A stretch of DNA of 5,427 bases from Elusimicrobiota bacterium (GTDB taxonomy: Bacteria > Elusimicrobiota > Elusimicrobia > UBA1565 > UBA9628), in NCBI GenBank assembly GCA_023700845.1, contig JAMPYD010000167.1, positions 1 to 5,427 on the forward strand, written 5' to 3'. Positions 1-5,269 of this stretch are shown in pieces. The notes below the pieces were generated by a model, which worked only from the letters and a program-made list of their open reading frames with translations, was not told the origin of the DNA and ran no database searches. A program made the position numbers and the translations under genes. The first letter of the stretch is position 1. Each line of letters starts with the position of its first letter.

Positions 1-1075
1 CGGTGGCCGAGCGCGCGATGATCGCCGTCCCGGCCGAGTCGTACCAGGCGTCGAAGGCGTGGTGCAGGCGGAAATGGTGGTAGTCGGCCTGCACGCGCCA
101 GTCGGGCTTCGGGTCGACCGACACGCTGCCCTTGAAGTCGTGGCCGTTCTTCCAGGAGAAGATGTCCTGGTAGCCCTGGTAGGCGTGGCCGAACGGGTAC
201 AGCGGGTCGAAGGTCGAGACCTTGTTGTCCGAGGGGTTGGAGTCGCCGCTGGCGAAGTCGTATTCGACGCCGACGCGGGGCTTGAGCGAGTGGTCGAAGG
301 TGTAGCCGCCGGTCGCGGCCAGCGCCCAGGCGCGCACCCGCTGGCCCGCCTTGCGGCCGAATTGCCAGTCCGCCTCGGCGGTGTAGTCGAAGCGGTCCGG
401 CGTCCCCTTGACCCGGGCGCCGACGGTGCGGTCGCTGAGGTTGCCGAGGGTGCCGTGCTCGTTGGTGAACGTCCCGTCGCGCTGGTCTCGCCCGAAGACG
501 AAGGCGTCGAACTCGTGCTTCGGCACCGCCTTGCAGGACGCGTACAGGCCCCAGAAGTTGCCGTTTCGCTTGGCGATGTTGACGTCCTTGACGACGGTCT
601 CGAACAGGTCGACCGTGTAATTCGAGCCGCGCCAGCGCAGGCGCGCGCCGTCCCACGCCCGGCCGACGTTGCTCCAGTCGAGGGGGCTGACGAGGCGCTG
701 GTCGCCGTACTGCAGCTCCTGGCGTCCGACGCGCAGGTCGAGGGGCTGGGCGAACAGGTCGAGAACGTCGACGTAGCCCTGGTGGAGGTCGACGAGGGCC
801 ATGTTCGTCGCCACGGTGGTCTCCGAGCCCCAGTTGCGGGAGTCCTGGATCTGGATGAAGCCGTTGACCTTCTGGTTCGTCTCGACGGCGACGCCGAGGC
901 GGGTGCGCAAGGTGGTCAGGTCGTAACCCCGGCGCTTGAGCGGCGTGGAATACGCCTCGACGTTCGTGGTCTCCGCGCGGGCGCGGATCTGGCCGCTGAA
1001 CGCGAGCTTGGGCGGCTCGATCGCGGCGGAGGCCGCGGATGCGACAATAAGGAACAGCGGGGTCAGCTTCATCAT
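1..1075 (-). CDS. Alginate-export-family outer membrane porin (partial)
   Basis: The first 358 codons of a secreted beta-barrel protein; the end lies beyond the left edge. A signal peptide of about 17 residues (MMKLTPLFLIVASAASA, cleavage probably before AIEPPK) is followed by alternating amphipathic strands rich in aromatic residues. The block LRVGRQELQYGDQRL (114-128), continuing through W134 to WDGARLRW (141-148), is typical of the alginate_exp (AlgE-like) family. Members are 18-strand-type barrels, and many are anion porins unrelated to alginate. No alginate genes are visible, so the substrate is unknown; a small anion is plausible given the molybdoenzyme context (inference). The ATG at 1075 overlaps the Rrf2 stop, and GGAGAG lies six bases upstream inside that gene; a second ATG follows at 1072. 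Expression should follow the Rrf2 gene from the sigma-54 promoter. Confidence 0.85.
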   Translation of the reverse strand, partial: MMKLTPLFLIVASAASAAIEPPKLAFSGQIRARAETTNVEAYSTPLKRRGYDLTTLRTRLGVAVETNQKVNGFIQIQDSRNWGSETTVATNMALVDLHQGYVDVLDLFAQPLDLRVGRQELQYGDQRLVSPLDWSNVGRAWDGARLRWRGSNYTVDLFETVVKDVNIAKRNGNFWGLYASCKAVPKHEFDAFVFGRDQRDGTFTNEHGTLGNLSDRTVGARVKGTPDRFDYTAEADWQFGRKAGQRVRAWALAATGGYTFDHSLKPRVGVEYDFASGDSNPSDNKVSTFDPLYPFGHAYQGYQDIFSWKNGHDFKGSVSVDPKPDWRVQADYHHFRLHHAFDAWYDSAGTAIIARSAT

Positions 1076-1521
1076 GGATTTCTCTCCGGGCGTGAGGCGG
1101 GGAATTTGAAATTCGCGAGTGTAGTCTTTGTCAGTCTTCGCAACATCGCTTCCTCGGTTTCGGCGACGAATTCGTGCATCGCGCACGGGTTGGCGCAGTC
1201 GCAGTCGCGGGCTTCGATCATGCAGGGAAGCGGATCGGCGTCGACGCGGTGGGAGGCGGCGACGACCTCGGAGAGGCTGATCTCGGCGGCGGGCCGGCGG
1301 AGGCGGTAGCCTCCCTTCGCGCCGCGGCGGCTGTCCAGGATGCCCTTGGTGGCGAGGCGCTGGAGGATCTTGGACAAATAGCTCGGAGACAGCGAGTTCA
1401 CCCGGGAGATCTCGCCGACCATGTGGTAATCGTCGTCCGTCCGGGAGGCGAGGTAGACCGCGGCCGTGACGGCGTACCGCGAGGACTGGGGCAGGTGGAG
1501 GAGCCGCGAATCCGGATTCAT
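1072..1521 (-). CDS. Rrf2-family transcriptional regulator with cysteine cluster
   Basis: A 149-residue regulator of the Rrf2 family (relatives IscR, NsrR, CymR), which bind DNA as dimers and often sense Fe-S status, NO or redox through a cluster held by three cysteines. The winged helix begins at SSRYAVTAAVYLA (about 13-25). The recognition helix is SPSYLSKILQRLATKG (about 45-60) and the wing is RRGAKGGYRL (about 65-74). The cysteines C100-x6-C107-x5-C113, with an extra C109 and H116 nearby (NPCAMH), match the family's cluster motif. The start is ATG at 1521. A longer version from a GTG at 1554 would begin inside the -24 promoter element and is rejected. No Shine-Dalgarno lies close to the ATG, and the predicted mRNA leader is only about six bases. 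The stop overlaps the porin start (ATGA), so the two are coupled. The signal sensed cannot be read from the sequence. Confidence 0.9.
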   Translation of the reverse strand: MNPDSRLLHLPQSSRYAVTAAVYLASRTDDDYHMVGEISRVNSLSPSYLSKILQRLATKGILDSRRGAKGGYRLRRPAAEISLSEVVAASHRVDADPLPCMIEARDCDCANPCAMHEFVAETEEAMLRRLTKTTLANFKFPASRPERNP

Positions 1522-1528
1522 ATGTCCG
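1513..1528 (-). promoter_or_regulatory. Palindrome CGGA-N8-TCCG over the start site and start codon (candidate operator)
   Basis: The minus strand reads CGGACATATGAATCCG. It has the same arms and spacing as the site at 4689-4704, but here the spacer contains the Rrf2 start codon. Binding of the Rrf2 protein would give autoregulation, a common habit of the family. A weak RNA hairpin that hides the start codon is an alternative. The assignment rests on conservation and position only. Confidence 0.4.
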
Positions 1529-1537
1529 TTATTCCCC

Positions 1538-1553
1538 TGCAACGCTCCAGCCA
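1538..1553 (-). promoter_or_regulatory. Sigma-54 (-24/-12) promoter of the Rrf2-porin operon
   Basis: The minus strand reads TGGCTGGAGCGTTGCA. The GG and GC are exactly ten bases apart and TTGCA is intact, as required for RpoN recognition. It lies in the 49-base gap between the moaA stop and the Rrf2 start. The predicted +1 is near 1527, only about six bases ahead of the ATG at 1521. Enhancer sites would fall inside the 3' end of moaA. Read-through from moaA is also possible because no terminator is seen. Confidence 0.77.
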
Positions 1554-1570
1554 CACGGAGGGGGACACGA

Positions 1571-2560
1571 TCAGCCTCCGATCGAGCACATATGGCGCTT
1601 ATTCGCGTCCGAGGACGCGGCGCGCGCGACCATGCCGTGGCTTTCGGGCTTGGCCCGGACGGCGTCGCGGATGAGGGCCGCCAGCGGCTCGGCGCCGGCG
1701 CCCCGCCTCAGCGGCCCGCGCAGGTCCACGCCGTCCTCTCCGTCGAGGCAGGGGATCAAAGTCCCGGTCGAGGACAGGCGGACGCGGTTGCAGGAATCGC
1801 AGAAGCCGCAGCTGAGCGCGCTGATGAAGCCGATCGTGCCGTCGGCGCCGGGCCGGCGGTAATAGCGGGCGGGGCCGTGGCCCGGCGGGCGATCGCCGGC
1901 GGAGACCGGCTCGAGCGGCCCCGCGGCGGCCATCATCTCGCCGAGGGGGACGCGGCGTTCCGGGCTGAAGAAGCCGGTCTCGCCCATCGGCATCAGCTCG
2001 ATGAAGCGGACGTTCAGGGGCTTCTTCTCCGTCAGGGCCGCGAAGGCGCCGATCTCGTCGTCGTTCATCCCCTTGGCCGTGACCACGTTGAGCTTGACCG
2101 GGGCCAGCCCGGCGTCCAGGGCGGCCTCCACGCCCGCGAGCACGGAGCTCAGGGCGCCGAAGCGCGCGATCCGGGCGAAGCGGTCCGGCCGCAAGGTGTC
2201 GAGGCTGATGTTGACCCGGCGCAGGCCGGCCGCCTTGAGCTCCGCGGCGAGGCCGGACAGCAGGACGCCGTTGGTGCTCAGGGAGAGATCCTCGATCCCG
2301 GGGATGCCGGAGAGGCGGCGCACCAGCGCCGGGAGGCCGGGCCGCACCAGGGGTTCGCCTCCGGTGATGCGGATCTTCGAGACGCCGGCCCGCGCGAAGG
2401 CGCCGATGAGCGCCGTGATCTCGTCGTCGCTCAGGAGGTCCGCCCCGGGGACGAAGCGCGGGGCGGCCTCGGGCAGGCAGTAGACGCAGCGCAGGTTGCA
2501 GCGGTCGGTGACGGAGAGCCGCAGGTAATCGATGGTCCGTCCGAAGCCGTCGCGCATCAT
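1571..2560 (-). CDS. moaA: GTP 3',8-cyclase MoaA (radical SAM)
   Basis: A 329-residue radical-SAM enzyme that, with MoaC, converts GTP to cyclic pyranopterin monophosphate, the first step of molybdenum cofactor synthesis. The SAM-binding [4Fe-4S] cluster motif CNLRCVYC gives C21, C25 and C28. GGEP is at 67-70, STNG at 95-98 and NISLDT at 117-122. The second cluster motif is FCDSCNRVRLSSTGTLIPC with C254, C257 and C271 (C-x2-C-x13-C). The protein ends in the Gly-Gly tail (SIGG) that MoaA needs for catalysis. The ATG at 2560 overlaps the mobA stop (ATGA); an adjacent ATG at 2557 is possible. The reading frame stays open far upstream inside mobA, but that extension is an arginine-rich shadow and is not used. 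moaC, moaD and moaE are not in the window. The last codons carry a 16-base palindrome (1604-1619). Confidence 0.96.
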   Translation of the reverse strand: MMRDGFGRTIDYLRLSVTDRCNLRCVYCLPEAAPRFVPGADLLSDDEITALIGAFARAGVSKIRITGGEPLVRPGLPALVRRLSGIPGIEDLSLSTNGVLLSGLAAELKAAGLRRVNISLDTLRPDRFARIARFGALSSVLAGVEAALDAGLAPVKLNVVTAKGMNDDEIGAFAALTEKKPLNVRFIELMPMGETGFFSPERRVPLGEMMAAAGPLEPVSAGDRPPGHGPARYYRRPGADGTIGFISALSCGFCDSCNRVRLSSTGTLIPCLDGEDGVDLRGPLRRGAGAEPLAALIRDAVRAKPESHGMVARAASSDANKRHMCSIGG

Positions 2561-3156
2561 GCCGCCAGCCCCTTGGCCCGCTCGTAATCCTCGCGCGTGT
2601 CGATGTCCATGAAGGAGAGGCCCTGCGGGTCGACGCCGGCGACCTCCTTCTCCAGCATGAAGCGCGTGCGCAGGAGGTCGAAGAGATGCTTGATGCCGAG
2701 CGAGTCCTCGGCGATCGAGGCCCGGATCATGCCGACGCAGCCGCGCGAGTAGACGCCGCACAGGGGCTGGCGCTTGTCCCGCCACACCGGGATGACGGCG
2801 TCGTAATCGGCGCGCGAGTGCCAGAGCGCCTTGATGAGCTCCGGCCGCACGAAGGGCATGTCGCAGGCGGCGACGAACGCGTGGCGGGTCTCGAGGCCCG
2901 AGAGGGCGGTGAAGATGCCGCCCATGGGATGGCCGTCGGCGCACAGGTCCTCGACGACGGTCACGCGCGCGGTTTTGAGGAAGGCGAGCTCGGAGGCGTT
3001 CTTCGTCACCACGAGGACCTTCGGCATGACCTTGAGCAGGGAGTCCACCACCGACTGCACGAGCGGCGCGCCCTTCCAGTCGGCCAGCGCCTTGTTCGTG
3101 CCGAAGCGGCTGCTGCGCCCGCCCGCCAGGACGACGCCGGTCATCTCGTCGATCAT
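2557..3156 (-). CDS. mobA: Molybdenum cofactor guanylyltransferase MobA
   Basis: A 199-residue nucleotidyltransferase of the MobA family, which attaches GMP from GTP to Mo-molybdopterin to give the dinucleotide cofactor used by DMSO-reductase-family enzymes (nitrate reductase, formate dehydrogenase and others). Features: the N-terminal nucleotide-binding loop LAGGRSSRFGTNK (10-22), HPMGGIFTAL (76-85), metal-binding ACDMPFV with D99 (97-103), RQPLCGVY (129-136) and a C-terminal MDIDTREDYERA. The chosen ATG at 3156 overlaps the moeA stop (ATGA, 3153-3156). A GTG at 3165 and an ATG at 3144 are in frame as alternatives; the conserved domain starts just after the latter. The stop in turn overlaps moaA. 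MobA implies a bis-MGD enzyme elsewhere in the genome. A MocA-like (CTP) specificity is less likely but cannot be excluded by eye. Confidence 0.93.
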   Translation of the reverse strand: MIDEMTGVVLAGGRSSRFGTNKALADWKGAPLVQSVVDSLLKVMPKVLVVTKNASELAFLKTARVTVVEDLCADGHPMGGIFTALSGLETRHAFVAACDMPFVRPELIKALWHSRADYDAVIPVWRDKRQPLCGVYSRGCVGMIRASIAEDSLGIKHLFDLLRTRFMLEKEVAGVDPQGLSFMDIDTREDYERAKGLAA

Positions 3157-4382
3157 TTGAGCCACCGGAAGCCGAGGACGTCGCCGCGGCGGACGCGGTC
3201 GGCGCCCGCGGGCGCCAGCGCCAGCGCGTTGGCCCGCGACGCCATGCCCAGCATCGCCGAGCCCTGGGGGCGGATGATCTCGAGCGCGTAGCCGCCGGCC
3301 GACGGGCGCGCGCGGCAGAACAGGTACTGCCGGCGGTCGGCCGGCTTCGGGTAGTCGTTGTCGGCCGCGCCCGACAGGTGGTAGCTGGGGTGCTTCGGCG
3401 CGTAGCCCTGGAGCTTCTCGAGGGCGGGGCGCACGAACTCCTCCAGGCAGACCAAGGCGGCGATGGGATTTCCGGGGAGGCCGAAGGCGAGCTTGGCCGG
3501 CGCGCCCGGGGCCTCGAGGGCGCCGAAGTACAGGGGCTTGCCGGGCTTGATGGCGACCTTCCAGAACACCTCGCGCAGGCCCAGGTCGGCGAACACGGAC
3601 TTGGTGCAGTCGAAGTCGCCGACGGACACCCCGCCCGTGACGACGAGAACGTCCGCCCGCGCCAGGGCGGCGGAGAGGACGGCGCGCAGGGCGGCGGGCT
3701 CGTCCGGGGCGATGCCGAGGTCTTCGGCGGGAACGCCCCAGCGCGACAGCGCGGCGAGCAGGGCCGGCCCGTTGGAGTTGCGGATGCGGCCTTCGCCGGG
3801 CTCCTCCCGGTGATCGACGAGCTCGTCGCCGGTGGCGAGAACCGCGACCCGGGGGAGGCGGATCACGGGGACCTCGACGATGCCCTGGGCGGCGAGCAGG
3901 GCGACGTCGTAAGGGCGCAGGAGCGCGCCTTTTTCGAGCAGGACGCTGCCCTCGGCGACGTCCTCGCCGCGCTCGCGCACGTGGCTGCGCGCGCGGGTGG
4001 CGCCCGCCAGGCGGACCTTGCCGTCCGCCCCGGCCTCGGTCGCCTCGACCATCACGACGCTGTCCGCGCCGCGGGGCAGCGGGGCTCCGGTCATGATCCG
4101 CGCCGCCTCGCCGGGCTTCACCTCGAGGCGGGCCGTCGCGCCCGCGCGGACGGTCTCGAGCACGGTCAGCTCCACGGGATTCTGCGGCGTGGCGTCCTTG
4201 AGGTCCGCGGCGCGCAGGGCGAAGCCGTCCATCGCCGAGTTGTCGAAGAGGGGGAGCGCGGTCCGGGCGCGTATGTCCGCGGCGAGGACGCGGTCCACGG
4301 AGCGGAAGAGGGGGATCGTTTCCGCGCCCAGGACGGGGGCGAGGTCATCGATCAGCTGCAAGGCTTCGTCGGGGGAAATCAT
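3153..4382 (-). CDS. moeA: Molybdopterin molybdenumtransferase MoeA
   Basis: A 409-residue protein, the normal MoeA length. MoeA inserts molybdate into adenylylated molybdopterin, releasing AMP, to give active molybdenum cofactor in the cytoplasm. Motifs in order: NSAMDGFA (48-55), GEAARIMTGAPLPRGAD (91-107), ATGDEL (183-188), GRIRNSN (198-204) and TGGVSVGDFD (249-258). A KPGKPLYFG block and a GLPGNP turn follow before the C-terminal beta domain, which ends GFRWLK. These are the MoeA N-terminal, MPT-binding (MoCF) and C-terminal domains in the usual order. The start is ATG at 4382, preceded by a strong AAAAAGGAG three bases away, the best ribosome-binding site in the window. That suggests independent strong initiation after the tatA gap. 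The stop overlaps the mobA start. No key motif is missing. Confidence 0.96.
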   Translation of the reverse strand: MISPDEALQLIDDLAPVLGAETIPLFRSVDRVLAADIRARTALPLFDNSAMDGFALRAADLKDATPQNPVELTVLETVRAGATARLEVKPGEAARIMTGAPLPRGADSVVMVEATEAGADGKVRLAGATRARSHVRERGEDVAEGSVLLEKGALLRPYDVALLAAQGIVEVPVIRLPRVAVLATGDELVDHREEPGEGRIRNSNGPALLAALSRWGVPAEDLGIAPDEPAALRAVLSAALARADVLVVTGGVSVGDFDCTKSVFADLGLREVFWKVAIKPGKPLYFGALEAPGAPAKLAFGLPGNPIAALVCLEEFVRPALEKLQGYAPKHPSYHLSGAADNDYPKPADRRQYLFCRARPSAGGYALEIIRPQGSAMLGMASRANALALAPAGADRVRRGDVLGFRWLK

Positions 4383-4503
4383 GATCTCCTTTTTGATTCA
4401 GCCCGCGCGGCGGGCTTCGAGAGGGCGAGGCCTTTCGGCTTCGCCCCGCGGCCGGCGGGTCATGGCTCGAGGGAGCTTTAGACCGTCCGGCTCGGAGCGG
4501 CGG
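4383..4503 (-). other. Structured tatA-moeA intergenic leader with two hairpins
   Basis: This 121-base gap holds two inverted repeats. The first (4423-4446) has stem GGGCGA/TCGCCC, an A-C mismatch, an inner GCC/GGC stem and a GAAA (GNRA-type) tetraloop. The second (4401-4415) has stem GCCCGC/GCGGGC with a three-base loop and lies 9-10 bases ahead of the moeA Shine-Dalgarno. Neither is followed by a T-run on the minus strand, so neither is a standard intrinsic terminator. They could stabilise or process the mRNA between tatA and moeA, or be part of a cis-regulatory RNA. A molybdenum-cofactor riboswitch is worth testing given the neighbours, but I cannot match its consensus by eye. No convincing gene is present here. 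Confidence 0.4.
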
Positions 4504-4662
4504 CTAAGAGTTCTTGTCGTCGGCGACCGTCTTCAGGCCCTCCTTGAACGCGTTGAGCGACCGTCCGATCCCCCGGGCGGCCTCGGGCAGGCGCTTGGAG
4601 CCGAAGATGAGCACCGCGACCCCGAGAATGACGGCCATTTCGGTGAAACCAATGTTGGGCAT
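4504..4662 (-). CDS. tatA: TatA/TatE-type twin-arginine translocase subunit, very short
   Basis: A 52-residue protein with the TatA architecture: a short periplasmic N-terminus, a single membrane helix (about residues 5-20), the hinge FGSKRLPE and an amphipathic helix (about 26-45). Landmark positions match E. coli TatA: a polar residue at position 8 (Glu here), F20-G21 at the end of the helix, and F39-K40 in the amphipathic helix. TatA subunits assemble around TatBC to move folded proteins across the inner membrane. The long acidic tail of typical TatA (60-90 residues) is missing, so this is a minimal or TatE-like form; tatC is not in the window. The start is ATG at 4662 with GAGAGGAA upstream. 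It is the first gene after a sigma-54 promoter and leads the molybdenum-cofactor genes, suggesting dedicated export of molybdoenzymes (inference). Confidence 0.88.
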   Translation of the reverse strand: MPNIGFTEMAVILGVAVLIFGSKRLPEAARGIGRSLNAFKEGLKTVADDKNS

Positions 4663-4688
4663 CGCGTGTTCCTCTCTGAAAGCTTTTC

Positions 4689-4704
4689 CGGACTCTATTG
4701 TCCG
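4689..4704 (-). promoter_or_regulatory. Palindrome CGGA-N8-TCCG at the predicted transcription start (candidate operator)
   Basis: The minus strand reads CGGACAATAGAGTCCG, with five-base perfect arms (CGGAC/GTCCG). It covers the predicted +1 of the sigma-54 promoter. The matching site at 1513-1528 has the same CGGA/TCCG arms and the same 8-base spacing. The position suits a repressor or modulator, and the Rrf2 regulator encoded in the window is a candidate ligand. As RNA the same bases could form a small 5'-end hairpin. The function is inferred from position and conservation only. Confidence 0.4.
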
Positions 4705-4711
4705 TTATCCC

Positions 4712-4728
4712 TGCAACGGTCCGGCCAA
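4712..4728 (-). promoter_or_regulatory. Sigma-54 (-24/-12) promoter of the tatA-moeA-mobA-moaA unit
   Basis: The minus strand reads TTGGCCGGACCGTTGCA. This matches the RpoN consensus (YTGGCACG-N4-TTGCW), with the invariant GG and GC separated by exactly ten bases and the TTGCA block intact. The predicted start of transcription is near 4701, giving a leader of about 39 bases before tatA. The tatA ribosome-binding site (GAGAGGAA, then 7 bases to ATG) lies inside that leader. Sigma-54 promoters need an AAA+ enhancer-binding activator; its site would be expected within the 3' end of the hemerythrin-like gene. No good sigma-70 -35/-10 pair is seen in the gap. Confidence 0.8.
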
Positions 4729-4744
4729 ACGGGAGGGCGGCGCC

Positions 4745-5269
4745 TCAGCGATCGCCCGTGCCGTAGGCCTCGACCTCCGTCCAGTAGCGGCTGACCTCCC
4801 GCTCCATCGCCCGGTACTGCTCGTGCGCCTGGCGGGAAAGCCGGTGCAGGGTCGAGCGGCCGGCGTAGGCGTTGAAGCTCGGCCACAAGGTCCGCTCCTC
4901 CTGGTCGATGAGGCGGCGCATGAGGCCGCCCAGGCGCAGGGACAGCTCGCGGATGGCCGAGCCTCCCTCGGGCGTCATCGTGTTCAGGATCGAGACGGCC
5001 TCCTCGCGCAGGCCGGTCAGGTCCTTGTGCTGCTGCTCCACCTGGGCCATGGCCCGGTACGCGGCGGGGCTCGGCAGGTCCGGCGACTCGTCGTAGACCA
5101 GGTGCTCCAGGCGCTGGTGCGCCTCGAGCGCCTTGAACAGGACGAGGAGGATGTTGCGCATCTCCCGGGCGGCCGTGCGCTCGTCGCGCTCGTCGGCGGC
5201 GCGATCGAGCCGCGCGACCAGCTTGAGCAGCAGCGCGTGCTCCTTGGACAGCGAATCGAAGACGCTCAT
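4745..5269 (-). CDS. Hemerythrin-like HHE-domain protein
   Basis: A 174-residue, all-helical, soluble protein of the hemerythrin/HHE cation-binding type. Family members bind a di-iron (sometimes mono-iron) centre in a four-helix bundle and carry, sense or detoxify O2, NO or peroxide. Candidate ligands seen are H11 in helix 1 (KEH), H51 with E55 in helix 2 (H-x3-E), H81 in helix 3 (QQH) and E124 in helix 4. The fourth helix reads LIDQEERTLWP. It keeps the EE..L.P end but has Leu120 where the usual HxxxE histidine would be, so the metal site may be incomplete. About 40 further residues form a basic/acidic C-terminal helix. The start is ATG at 5269, with GGAGG seven bases upstream, overlapping the kinase stop. 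That coupling suggests it works with the kinase, perhaps as a gas-sensing accessory, but this is inference. No membrane segment or signal peptide is seen. Confidence 0.82.
   Translation of the reverse strand: MSVFDSLSKEHALLLKLVARLDRAADERDERTAAREMRNILLVLFKALEAHQRLEHLVYDESPDLPSPAAYRAMAQVEQQHKDLTGLREEAVSILNTMTPEGGSAIRELSLRLGGLMRRLIDQEERTLWPSFNAYAGRSTLHRLSRQAHEQYRAMEREVSRYWTEVEAYGTGDR

Larger units (their letters stand above)
1511..1562 (-). repeat. Promoter-region repeat, copy B (upstream of the Rrf2 gene)
   Basis: Second copy of the element at 4687-4737. It spans the sigma-54 core, the ATAACGGACA block and the CGGA-N8-TCCG palindrome, and runs into the first codons of the Rrf2 gene, where TCCGGA corresponds to the Pro-Asp region of the N-terminus. 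Copy B has two extra bases (GA) between the -12 element and the ATAACGG block. Confidence 0.85.
4687..4737 (-). repeat. Promoter-region repeat, copy A (upstream of tatA)
   Basis: About 51 bases that align almost end to end with 1511-1562. Shared blocks in order on the minus strand are CCCTCC, GT.TGGC, GGA.CGTTGCAGGG, ATAACGGACA, TA, GA and TCCGGA. The differences are single-base changes, two one-base gaps and one two-base gap just after the -12 element. The similarity extends on both sides of the sigma-54 core, which core constraint alone would not require. It may be a duplicated regulatory cassette or one conserved for a second DNA-binding protein. Confidence 0.85.

Noticed and set aside
59..1309. 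Long plus-strand open frame (416 codons) opposite the porin and Rrf2 genes
   Set aside because: It is the antisense of two recognisable genes, has low-complexity Val/Ala/Gly/Arg composition and shows no domain; a high-GC shadow.
1522..1554. Longer Rrf2 protein starting at GTG 1554
   Set aside because: The GTG is part of the -24 promoter element and the eleven extra codons are the promoter repeat itself.
1466..2587. Plus-strand open frame (373 codons) opposite moaA
   Set aside because: Antisense of a gene with all MoaA cluster motifs; its translation is Gly/Ala/Asp/Arg-rich without recognisable features.
2561..2944. N-terminal extension of moaA reading back into mobA
   Set aside because: It is arginine/proline/histidine-rich, overlaps mobA in another frame, and MoaA homology begins at the ATG that overlaps the mobA stop.
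4401..4415. GC hairpin before moeA as an intrinsic terminator
   Set aside because: On the minus strand it is followed by TGAATCAAAAA rather than a T-run, so it lacks the terminator tail.
4398..4463. 21-codon ORF (MTRRPRGE...) in the tatA-moeA gap, a possible leader peptide
   Set aside because: No convincing ribosome-binding site, arginine-rich composition of random GC DNA, and it merely spans the two hairpins.
3378..4481. Plus-strand open frame (367 codons) opposite moeA
   Set aside because: Antisense shadow of a complete MoeA; biased composition and no motif.
4772..4799. Direct repeat GACCTCC spaced 21 bases upstream of the tatA promoter as an activator site
   Set aside because: Both copies encode Glu-Val in the hemerythrin-like gene, are only 7 bases long and have no counterpart upstream of the second promoter.
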